A stretch of 13,350 bases of DNA from Chloroflexota bacterium (GTDB taxonomy: Bacteria > Chloroflexota > Limnocylindria > QHBO01). Under the pieces are notes generated by a model, which saw only the letters and a program-made list of their open reading frames with translations, was not told the origin of the DNA and searched no databases. The translations under genes were made by a program, and so were the position numbers. The first letter of the stretch is position 1. Each line of letters begins with the position of its first letter. The stretch lies in the NCBI GenBank assembly GCA_005880165.1, contig VBJP01000061.1, forward strand, positions 1 to 13,350, read 5' to 3'. Below are positions 1-6,355 of the stretch, piece by piece.

Positions 1-2
1 AA

Positions 3-1403
3 TACGCCTTCCGGGTGACGCGCAACAACGACCTGGAGGTGGACGACGACGGGGCGGAGGATCTCCTGGAGGCCCTCGAGGAGACGATCCGCAAGCGACG
101 CTTCAGTCCGGCGGTTCGGCTCGAGGTCGAGGACGAGATGCCGGAGGAGATCCTGGACTTGCTCGTTCGCGAGCTGCAGGTCCAACCCTCGGCCATGCAG
201 CGGCTACCCGCGCCCCTGAACCTGGCCGGCCTGATGGACCTGTACGCCATCGACCGTCCCGACCTCAAGGACGTCCCATTCCAGGCCGTCACGGCCCCAC
301 CGCTCTCGCAGAACGACGGCCAGCTCCCGGACATGTTTGGGGTGCTGCAGAGCGGCGACCTGCTCGTGCAGCACCCCTACGAGTCGTTCGCCGGCAGTAC
401 GCAGCTGTTCATCGAGCAGGCGGCCGCCGATCCGCAGGTGCTGGCGATCAAGCAGACTCTGTACCGCACCGCGGTCGAAAGCCCTATCGTGGATGCGCTG
501 GTGCGCGCGGCGGCGGCTGGCAAACAGGTCGTCGTCCTGGTCGAGATCCAGGCGCGCTTCGACGAGCAGCGCAACATCGGCTGGGCGAGGCTGCTGGAGC
601 AGGCCGGCTGCCACGTCGTGTATGGAGTCGTTGGCCTCAAGACCCACGCCAAGCTCTGCCTGGTGGTCCGCGAGGAAAGCGGGCGGATTCGGCGCTACGT
701 CCACGCCGGTACGGGCAACTACAACCCGGCAACCGCCCGCGCCTACGAGGACGTCGGGCTCTTCACCTCTGACGAGCGCCTCGGGGCAGAGGTGAGCAGC
801 CTGTTCAACTACCTGACCGGCTACTCGCGCCATCCCCAGTACCAGCGCCTGGTGGTTGCGCCCCACGCCATGCGGCATCGGCTCATCGAGCTCATCGAGC
901 GAGAGGCGCGGCATGCGGAGAACGGAGAGCCGGGGCTAATTCGAATCAAGGTCAACAACCTCATCGACGAGGCGGTGATCGAGGCCCTCTACGCCGCCAG
1001 CCAGCAGGGCGTGCGAGTGGAGCTCATCGTGCGTGCCATCTGTGCGCTTCGGCCGGGCATCGCCGGGCTGAGCGACCTGATCGCCGTGCGCAGCATCCTG
1101 GGTCGCTTCCTTGAGCATTCGAGGGTCTTCTCCTTCCGCAACGCCGGAAGGGAGGAGGTCTACATCGGATCAGCCGACCTGATGCACCGCAATCTGGATC
1201 GGCGCGTCGAGACGCTGATCCGCGTGGACGACGAAGCGGCGCGGCTGCGCCTCAGCTCCCTTCTCGACCTGGCGATGCGTGCCAACGAAGGGGTCTGGAC
1301 GCTCGGTCCTGGCGGTTCGTGGTCGTGTCTGAAGGCGAATCCGAGCGAGCCGCGAATCGACATGCAACGCGAGCTCATGCGGCATGCCTCCGCCCGTGCG
1401 TGA
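3..1403 (+). CDS. ppk1: Polyphosphate kinase 1 (PPK1), 5' end cut by window edge
   Basis: PPK1 reversibly moves the terminal phosphate of ATP onto inorganic polyphosphate through a phosphohistidine. The reading frame is open from base 3, so the gene starts upstream; the GTG at 15 is internal, because it lies inside the conserved FRVTRNNDLEV stretch. About 466 C-terminal residues are present, out of roughly 690 in the family. Counting from the GTG, the two phospholipase-D-like domains are visible: IKQTLYR (145-151), RFDEQRNIGWA (181-191), the GLKTHAKLCL motif holding the presumed autophosphorylated His211, GTGNYNP (232-238), and the second-domain LEHSRV with His368, followed by SADLMHRNLDRRVE. 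All key residues seem intact. The 3' end overlaps the CYTH-CHAD gene by 20 nt, so the two are probably co-translated. Identity is firm; the missing N-terminus cannot be assessed. Confidence 0.96.
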   Translation, partial: YAFRVTRNNDLEVDDDGAEDLLEALEETIRKRRFSPAVRLEVEDEMPEEILDLLVRELQVQPSAMQRLPAPLNLAGLMDLYAIDRPDLKDVPFQAVTAPPLSQNDGQLPDMFGVLQSGDLLVQHPYESFAGSTQLFIEQAAADPQVLAIKQTLYRTAVESPIVDALVRAAAAGKQVVVLVEIQARFDEQRNIGWARLLEQAGCHVVYGVVGLKTHAKLCLVVREESGRIRRYVHAGTGNYNPATARAYEDVGLFTSDERLGAEVSSLFNYLTGYSRHPQYQRLVVAPHAMRHRLIELIEREARHAENGEPGLIRIKVNNLIDEAVIEALYAASQQGVRVELIVRAICALRPGIAGLSDLIAVRSILGRFLEHSRVFSFRNAGREEVYIGSADLMHRNLDRRVETLIRVDDEAARLRLSSLLDLAMRANEGVWTLGPGGSWSCLKANPSEPRIDMQRELMRHASARA

Positions 1404-2880
1404 GCGCGAGCTCAAGCTAGCCGCTCCAGGATCGTTCGTCGTGCCAGACCTGACCGATGACGGCCTTGGCGTGCTCGCCATGCAGGAGCTTCCGGAGCTG
1501 ACGCTGACCAGCACCTACTACGACAGCGCCGACCTTCGACTCGCCCGCAGCGGTGTCACTCTCCGCTATCGCACCGGCGAGGAGACGGGGCCCGCGTGGA
1601 CGCTGAAGCTGCCTGTAGCCGGTCACGACGCCTTGGAGCGCGACGAGCACACCTTCCAGGGCTCGCCGGATGTCATCCCCCTTGAAGCTGCCGAGCTGGT
1701 GACCGCCCTTGTGCGCAGCGCGCCAATCCAGCCCGTCGCATCGCTCGAGACCCGCCGCAAGCGGTGGATGCTGTGTGGCGCCGATGACGAGGCGCTCGCC
1801 GAGCTGGCCGATGACCAGGTCACCGTCCTCGACGGGACGCGCGTGGTGGCCCGTTTCAGGGAGCTGGAGCTCGAGAGCCGGGGACCGGACCTGGTAGCGC
1901 TGCGCCCCATCGCCAACCGGCTGCGGCGCGCGGGAGCGGTCCTCGCCGAACCGGTCCCCAAAGCCGTCCGTGCGCTTGGTCCCCGAGCCTCGGCGGCGCC
2001 GGATGTCACTTCGGTTGAGGTCTCGCCAGACGACGCCGCCGCGAAGGCCGTGCAGGCGGCGCTCTCCGCTGGCCTGGCGCGCCTGATCGCCAACGACCCC
2101 CCGACGCGCCTCGGTGACGTCGAAGGGCTGCACCAGATGCGTGTCGCCACGCGACGGCTGCGCAGCGACCTACGCACGTTCCGTCCGCTCATCGATGAAC
2201 GCTGGGGGCGCGGACTCTCCGACGAGCTGCGCTGGCTCGGGGACCGGCTGGGGGCTGTCCGCGACCCTGATGTCCAGCTCGGGCACCTGAGCGGCACCGC
2301 CGCCGACCTGCGACCCGGCATCGACCCCTACCTTCAGCGCCTTCGAGACCGGCAGATCGCCGGCCGCGACGCGTTGCTCGAGGCGCTCCGCAGCGAACGC
2401 TACGTAGGCCTGCTCGACCGGATGGTCGACGCCATCCGAGACCCCCTCGTGACCGACCGCGCTCATCGGCGGTCGCGAGGTGAGCTGCCAAAGCTCCTCA
2501 GGCGGGCATGGAAACGGCTCGACCAAACGGCGAGCGCGCTGAGCGCGAGCGACGCCGAGGAGAGCTACCACGCCGTCCGCATCCGTGCCAAGCGACTTCG
2601 GTATGCCGCGGAAGCGATCGGTCCAGCGCTGGGGGATCGGGCAGCCGCCCTGGCGCGCCTGGCGGCTGCAGCCGCAGATCTCCAGGACCTGCTCGGCACG
2701 ATGCACGACGCGGTCGTCACGCGTATCGACCTCCATGCCACGTTGCAGGAGGCGACTGGCCCGGACTATGCCTTTGCGGCAGGCCGGCTGGTGGAGCGCT
2801 GCACGGCTGCGGTCGACGAAGGGCGTCGGCGGTATCCAAGGGCATGGAAGCGCCTGCTCCGTCGCTGGCGAAAGGCCTGA
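1384..2880 (+). CDS. CYTH-CHAD domain protein (triphosphatase-like / polyphosphate-binding)
   Basis: A 498-residue two-domain protein. Residues 1 to about 205 form a CYTH (triphosphate tunnel) domain. The diagnostic ExExK signature is E7-R-E9-L-K11, followed by TYYDSADLRLARSGVTLRYR (44-63) and WTLKLP (72-77), whose basic residues line the tunnel in known members. Residues about 215-490 form a helical CHAD domain with its two histidine repeats, HQMRVATRRLR (from H250) and HAVRIRAKRLRYAAE (from H396). CYTH enzymes of this class hydrolyse inorganic triphosphate, and CHAD domains bind polyphosphate and can target polyphosphate granules (family knowledge). The ATG at 1384 lies inside the ppk1 end, and no later start would keep the ExExK motif. 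The gene ends TGATG, sharing one base with the next start. The inferred role is polyphosphate binding or turnover beside PPK1; activity on a given substrate is not shown by sequence. Confidence 0.93.
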   Translation: MPPPVRERELKLAAPGSFVVPDLTDDGLGVLAMQELPELTLTSTYYDSADLRLARSGVTLRYRTGEETGPAWTLKLPVAGHDALERDEHTFQGSPDVIPLEAAELVTALVRSAPIQPVASLETRRKRWMLCGADDEALAELADDQVTVLDGTRVVARFRELELESRGPDLVALRPIANRLRRAGAVLAEPVPKAVRALGPRASAAPDVTSVEVSPDDAAAKAVQAALSAGLARLIANDPPTRLGDVEGLHQMRVATRRLRSDLRTFRPLIDERWGRGLSDELRWLGDRLGAVRDPDVQLGHLSGTAADLRPGIDPYLQRLRDRQIAGRDALLEALRSERYVGLLDRMVDAIRDPLVTDRAHRRSRGELPKLLRRAWKRLDQTASALSASDAEESYHAVRIRAKRLRYAAEAIGPALGDRAAALARLAAAAADLQDLLGTMHDAVVTRIDLHATLQEATGPDYAFAAGRLVERCTAAVDEGRRRYPRAWKRLLRRWRKA

Positions 2881-3818
2881 TGGCGGACACCGACACGATT
2901 CGAGCCGCCGGCGGAGTTCTCTGGCGCGAAGCCGATGGCGGAGTGGCTAAGCCGGCGGTCGAGGTGGCGGTGATCCATCGGCCCAGGTACGGCGACTGGA
3001 GCCTGCCCAAGGGGAAGCTGGCATCCGGTGAGTCGGAGGTGGACGGTGCCATCCGCGAGGTGCTCGAGGAGACCGGCTATCGCGTCCGTCTCGGTCGCGC
3101 GCTCGGGGAGACGCGCTATGCCAAAGAGCAGGCCGGGTTCCTTCGTCCCAAGGTCGTGCGCTGGTGGTCAATGGAAGCCACGAGCGGCGCGTTTACCCCG
3201 ACGCGAGAGGTGGATGAGATGCGCTGGGTCTCTCTTGCGGAGGCGCATGACCTGCTCACGCGTGAGACAGACCGGGAGCTCCTCGAGCGGTTCGTGCGGG
3301 GTCCGGCGCCGACACGCGTGGTGCTGGTCGTGCGACACGCGTCGGCGGGAACGCGCGCGCAATGGAGCGGCGACGACCGGCTGCGGCCCCTCGATGATTG
3401 CGGCTACCGCCAGGCGGAGGAGCTCGTCCGGCTGCTGGCGCACTTCGACCCGACCGAGATCGTGTCGGCGGACCTAGTGCGATGCCGCCAGACGGTGGAC
3501 CCGCTTGCGGAAGCCGTGGGCCTAGGGGTTCGCGACGCGCCCGTCGTGTCCGAAGAGGGCTACGCGGGGCACGAGACAGAGGCCGTCCAGCTCGTTCGCA
3601 GCATCGGTGGCCCGCACCACGCCAGCGTGATCTGCAGCCAGGGCGAAGTGATTCCGGATCTGCTGTCCAGGCTTGCCAAAGCCGATGCGGTCGACCTGCC
3701 CGCGCAACCCGCGAAGAAGGCGAGCACCTGGGCGCTCACCTTTCAGCTGGATCGACTCGTGAGCTGCGAGTACTTTCCGCCGCCGGCGGTCTCCGGCTCA
3801 GATTCCGCGCACGCATGA
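2880..3818 (+). CDS. Nudix hydrolase fused to SixA-type histidine phosphatase domain (MutT1-like)
   Basis: A 312-residue fusion starting at the ATG that shares its A with the preceding TGA. A longer open frame reaches back to 2508, but it only shadows the CYTH-CHAD gene. Residues about 7-140 are a Nudix domain with a perfect box: G45, five residues, E51, seven residues, then REVLEETGY (59-67). Residues about 145-300 are a histidine-phosphatase (RHG) domain: VVRHAS with nucleophile His153, then SADLVRCRQT (196-205). The equivalent of the second catalytic histidine appears to be Gln254 in ICSQGEVIPD. The layout and length match mycobacterial MutT1-type proteins, which hydrolyse 8-oxo-dGTP and diadenosine polyphosphates (family knowledge). 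Its place after ppk1 and CYTH-CHAD suggests a link to nucleoside-polyphosphate metabolism. The Nudix half looks active; the phosphatase half is uncertain. Confidence 0.92.
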   Translation: MADTDTIRAAGGVLWREADGGVAKPAVEVAVIHRPRYGDWSLPKGKLASGESEVDGAIREVLEETGYRVRLGRALGETRYAKEQAGFLRPKVVRWWSMEATSGAFTPTREVDEMRWVSLAEAHDLLTRETDRELLERFVRGPAPTRVVLVVRHASAGTRAQWSGDDRLRPLDDCGYRQAEELVRLLAHFDPTEIVSADLVRCRQTVDPLAEAVGLGVRDAPVVSEEGYAGHETEAVQLVRSIGGPHHASVICSQGEVIPDLLSRLAKADAVDLPAQPAKKASTWALTFQLDRLVSCEYFPPPAVSGSDSAHA

Positions 3819-3824
3819 AGGAGG
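3818..3824 (+). promoter_or_regulatory. Strong Shine-Dalgarno site for the TauE/SafE-type gene
   Basis: AAGGAGG starts on the last base of the preceding TGA and ends 4 nt before the ATG at 3829. It is the best ribosome-binding site in this operon and fixes the start of the short membrane protein, supporting translation of that small gene as an independent unit. Confidence 0.8.
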
Positions 3825-3828
3825 CCCG

Positions 3829-4191
3829 ATGCCTGTGCTCTTGATCGTGGCTGTCATCGGCCTGCTGGCAGGTGTGCTCGCGGGCCTGTTCGGTATCGGC
3901 GGAGGGGTCGTGATCGTGCCGGCCCTGATCCTGCTCGCCGACTTCGGCGTGACCAAGGCAGCGGGGACGTCGCTGGCGGCCCTGCTGCTGCCGGTTGGTG
4001 CGCTCGGGGCCTGGCAATACTGGCAGGCGGGGCTGATCGACCTGAAGGCTGCCATCGTGCTCGCCATCGGCATCCTGCTGGGCGCCTACCTGGGAGCCCG
4101 CGTGGGCATCTCGCTGCCGGCTTCGACCGTGCAGCGCGCGTTTGGTGTGCTGCTGGTGGTAGTCGGAATTCGGTTCGCGGTTCTCCCCTAG
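3829..4191 (+). CDS. Short TauE/SafE (DUF81)-type membrane protein
   Basis: A 120-residue hydrophobic protein, apparently with four membrane segments (about 3-24, 27-48, 50-85 as a broken pair, and 100-118). The glycine-rich GLFGIGGGVVIVP stretch at residues 19-31 is the hallmark of the TauE/SafE sulfite/organic-anion exporter family. Full-length members have about 250 residues in two similar halves, so this is one half; a functional protein would presumably be a homodimer. There is no frame disruption: the strong Shine-Dalgarno site and a clean TAG stop argue for a genuine small gene rather than a remnant. The stop overlaps that of the convergent phosphate permease. The transported ion is unknown; an anion linked to phosphate or sulfur metabolism is a guess from context. 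Confidence 0.82.
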   Translation: MPVLLIVAVIGLLAGVLAGLFGIGGGVVIVPALILLADFGVTKAAGTSLAALLLPVGALGAWQYWQAGLIDLKAAIVLAIGILLGAYLGARVGISLPASTVQRAFGVLLVVVGIRFAVLP

Positions 4192-5189
4192 GAGAGGATG
4201 GGCCTGAGGAGCAGATAGGCGATCGCGGCTGCCCCACCCGCGGCGGGGAGCGTCAGCACCCAGGCGATCCCGATGTTGCGCGCCACTGCCCAGCGGACGG
4301 CGTTGAACCGATCCGATGAACCCGCGCCCATGATCGCCCCGGAGATGACGTGCGTGGTGCTGACCGGCATGCCGAAGTGGGAGGCGAGGTAGATGACGCT
4401 GGCCGCCGTCGTCTCGGCCGCGAAGCCATGGACCGGGTCCAGCTTGACGACCCGCGTCCCCATGGTCCGGATGATCCGCCAACCGCCCGCCGCAGTACCG
4501 ATGCTTATCGCAGTCGCGGCCGCGACGATCACCGGCAGCGGGACCTTGAACTCGGGGATCACGCCCGCGGTGACGAGCGCCAGGGTCATGACACCCATCG
4601 TCTTCTGGGCGTCGTTGCTGCCATGGCTGAAGGCCATGAACGCCGCGGAGAGCACCTGGATTCGCCGGAAGGACTCGTTCATGAAGCGAGGATGCGCACG
4701 GCGGAACAGGTTGAAGATGAGGACCATCAACAGGAAGGCCAGCAGGAAGCCAGCGACCGGTGAACCGATCAGGGGCAGGAGAACCTTGCCCAGGATGCCA
4801 CCGACATTCCATGCGTCGACGCCCGCGGCCACCGCCGCCGCGCCCAGGAGTCCCCCAATCAGCGCATGGCTCGACGAGCTCGGGATACCGAGCCGCCAGG
4901 TGACGAGGTTCCAGGCAATGGCGCCCACCAGTGCGGCTGCCACGACCGTCTGCCCTTCCGCCTGGTGGCTGATCAGCCCGGCACCCACGGTTTTGGCGAC
5001 AGCAGTGCCAGTCAGCGCCCCCAGGAAGTTCGCAGCAGCGCTCATGGCGATCGCCCACTGTGGCTTCAACGCGCGGGTCGAGACCGATGTGGCAATGGCA
5101 TTCGCCGTGTCGTGAAACCCGTTCACGTAGTCGAACGCCAGGGCCAAGGCCATGACGGCAAGGACCGCGTAGGTCAACCCCGCGATCAC
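4188..5189 (-). CDS. pit: Inorganic phosphate transporter, PiT family
   Basis: A 333-residue integral membrane protein with about ten hydrophobic segments. The two PiT signature repeats are present: DYVNGFHDTANAIATSVSTR (residues 20-39) in the first half and FMAFSHGSNDAQKTMGVMTL (184-203) in the second. GIPSSSSHALIGG (101-113) and GMPVSTTHVISGAIMG (273-288) are the matching serine/threonine-histidine loops. PiT proteins import phosphate, usually as a neutral metal-phosphate complex with protons or sodium. The GTG start at 5189 puts MIAGLTYAV directly before the first segment; a weak AGGG lies about 8 nt upstream. The gene lies 19 nt downstream of DUF47, the classic pairing in which the DUF47 protein modulates the permease. 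The convergent ppk1 cluster could store the phosphate it brings in. Identity is firm; high-affinity Pst-type transport is not indicated here. Confidence 0.95.
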   Translation of the reverse strand: MIAGLTYAVLAVMALALAFDYVNGFHDTANAIATSVSTRALKPQWAIAMSAAANFLGALTGTAVAKTVGAGLISHQAEGQTVVAAALVGAIAWNLVTWRLGIPSSSSHALIGGLLGAAAVAAGVDAWNVGGILGKVLLPLIGSPVAGFLLAFLLMVLIFNLFRRAHPRFMNESFRRIQVLSAAFMAFSHGSNDAQKTMGVMTLALVTAGVIPEFKVPLPVIVAAATAISIGTAAGGWRIIRTMGTRVVKLDPVHGFAAETTAASVIYLASHFGMPVSTTHVISGAIMGAGSSDRFNAVRWAVARNIGIAWVLTLPAAGGAAAIAYLLLRPILS

Positions 5190-5202
5190 CGGGCGACCCT
5201 AC

Positions 5203-5218
5203 GCACGCTTAGGCGTGC
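5203..5218 (-). repeat. Perfect hairpin spanning the DUF47 stop codon
   Basis: GCACGC and GCGTGC form a perfect 6-bp stem around a 4-nt loop. In the transcript the loop CTAA contains the TAA stop of the DUF47 gene. It sits between the coding end of DUF47 and the GTG of the phosphate permease, 13 nt before that start. There is no T-run, so it is not a standard terminator; a role in setting DUF47:PiT expression ratio is possible but unproven, and a short GC stem can arise by chance. Confidence 0.4.
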
Positions 5219-5826
5219 TTCACGACGATTCGCTCGATGACGTTCGCGACGTCCTCGCAGGCATCGATGGCGTTCTCGAGCAGTCCGTAGACGTCCTTCC
5301 ACTTGATGAGATCGAGCGGATCGCCACCGTTTCGGAACAGCGCGGCGACCGCCTGGCGTGCCACCTGGTCGCCCTCGTTTTCCAGCCGATGAATCTCGAT
5401 CCAGTACTGCTCGAGCCCCCTGAAGGCCCGCAAGTGCTGCAAGGCATCGCCGATCTGCTCGCATTGCTTGCTGACGATCTCCGCTTGCTTGCGCGCGACG
5501 TCGGTGGGCTCCTCGATGCGATAAAGGATGCAGGTGTCGGCCACCTCTTCGATCAGATCGAGGACGTCGTCGAGCCGGCTGATGAGGTTGTGGATGTCCT
5601 CGCGGTCGAAAGGCGTGACGAACGTGGATTCGAGCTTGTGCCCAATCTCGTGGCTGATCTGGTCGCCCCGGTGCTCGAGGTCCCGCAGCTGTGCGGCGAT
5701 CCGCTCCCGATCGCCGTAGGTCGCGAAGAAGCTCTCCAAGGTCCGGGCGGCGGCTAGGACGTTCGAGGCGTCCTCGACGAACATGTCGAAGAACTTCTCC
5801 TCGCGCGGAATGAGCGGCAGGCGCAT
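5209..5826 (-). CDS. DUF47 family (PhoU-like) phosphate transport regulator
   Basis: A 205-residue soluble, mostly helical protein. The family features are clear: the N-terminal start FFDMFVEDASNV (12-23), LEHRGDQISHEI (50-61), PFDREDIHNLISRLDDVLDLIEE (72-94), and a second copy of the metal-binding type motif, LENEGDQV (148-155). The repeated E-x-x-x-D pattern (E51/D55 and E149/D153) matches the metal sites known from PhoU-fold proteins. DUF47 genes are regularly found directly before PiT genes and are thought to modulate the permease. The ATG at 5826 lies 1 nt after the stop of a 38-codon ORF, so initiation probably depends on translation of that ORF; no good Shine-Dalgarno sequence is visible. 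Length is usual for the family and no disruption is seen. Confidence 0.93.
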   Translation of the reverse strand: MRLPLIPREEKFFDMFVEDASNVLAAARTLESFFATYGDRERIAAQLRDLEHRGDQISHEIGHKLESTFVTPFDREDIHNLISRLDDVLDLIEEVADTCILYRIEEPTDVARKQAEIVSKQCEQIGDALQHLRAFRGLEQYWIEIHRLENEGDQVARQAVAALFRNGGDPLDLIKWKDVYGLLENAIDACEDVANVIERIVVKHA

Positions 5827-5827
5827 G

Positions 5828-5944
5828 TCAGCCGCTGCGCACGGCGAGGACGACGAGGCCGGCTACCACGCAGACCCCAAGCAGGATCAGGACCAGCCAT
5901 GAGATCAACGAGGCTCTGGGGGCTTCCGGGCGCTCCACGCTCAT
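5828..5944 (-). CDS. Small single-pass membrane protein (38 aa)
   Basis: A 39-codon ORF (ATG at 5944-5942, TGA at 5830-5828) fills nearly all the space between the response regulator and DUF47. Residues 1-11 are polar (MSVERPEAPRA), residues 13-35 are an unbroken hydrophobic stretch rich in Leu, Val and Ile with one Trp and one Cys, and the end is RSG. That is a plausible single transmembrane helix with a short tail. The stop is one base from the DUF47 ATG (TGACATG), and 18 nt separate it from the response regulator stop, so it fits the operon. No recognised family. A role as a small partner of the permease or kinase is a guess. Doubts: no clear Shine-Dalgarno site, and short GC-rich ORFs with hydrophobic codons can occur by chance. 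Confidence 0.55.
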   Translation of the reverse strand: MSVERPEAPRASLISWLVLILLGVCVVAGLVVLAVRSG

Positions 5945-5962
5945 GCTCGGCGATGGTACCCG

Positions 5963-6355
5963 TTACGACGTGACCGGCGCCTTCCCATTCATCGGCTGGA
6001 CGACGCGGTGAACCTCCTTGAGGAGGTCGTGCAGGTGGAATGGCTTGGGCACCACTGCGACCGCTCGCAGCTGGGTTGCGGCCGACGAGAGCCCGGGCGC
6101 CGCCGAGAGGAGGATGAGCGGCGGGACTCGTCGTGATCGCTCCTCGAGCGAAGACTGGAACCCGAACGCATCCATGACCGGCATCATGAGGTCGAGGATG
6201 ACGACATCCGGCTCCCAACCATCCAGCTTCTCGAGGGCGTCACGGCCATTCCACGCCACGCGGACCTCGAATCCGTCGTCCGTCAACACCTCGCCCAGCG
6301 TCTCGCGCAAGCCTTCGTCGTCGTCGACGACGAGCACGCGACTAGCTGGAGCCAT
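5963..6355 (-). CDS. Single-domain response regulator (receiver only)
   Basis: A 130-residue CheY-like receiver without an output domain. The acidic pocket is D11-D12-D13 at the end of strand 1, the phosphoacceptor is D55 in VVILDLMMP (51-59), the switch Ser is S84 in ILLSAAP, and the conserved lysine is K104 in VPKPF. All residues needed for phosphotransfer are present. The ATG lies inside the last codons of the kinase gene (14-nt overlap), and the frames were checked on both sides. With no DNA-binding or enzymatic domain, it likely acts by protein contact or as a phosphorelay intermediate. Its place just upstream of the small membrane protein, DUF47 and PiT suggests, without proof, a role in phosphate uptake control. 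Confidence 0.94.
   Translation of the reverse strand: MAPASRVLVVDDDEGLRETLGEVLTDDGFEVRVAWNGRDALEKLDGWEPDVVILDLMMPVMDAFGFQSSLEERSRRVPPLILLSAAPGLSSAATQLRAVAVVPKPFHLHDLLKEVHRVVQPMNGKAPVTS

Noticed and set aside
204..914. 236-codon minus-strand frame inside ppk1
   Set aside because: Antisense to conserved PPK1 motifs, with no recognisable domain.
2508..2879. N-terminal extension of the Nudix fusion
   Set aside because: The extension overlaps the CHAD coding region out of frame and has no domain; the ATG at 2880 directly precedes the Nudix fold and forms the TGATG junction.
3736..5058. 440-codon open frame on the minus strand
   Set aside because: It shares the strand of PiT but is out of frame with its signature motifs and runs into the opposite-strand genes; the composition is shadow-like.
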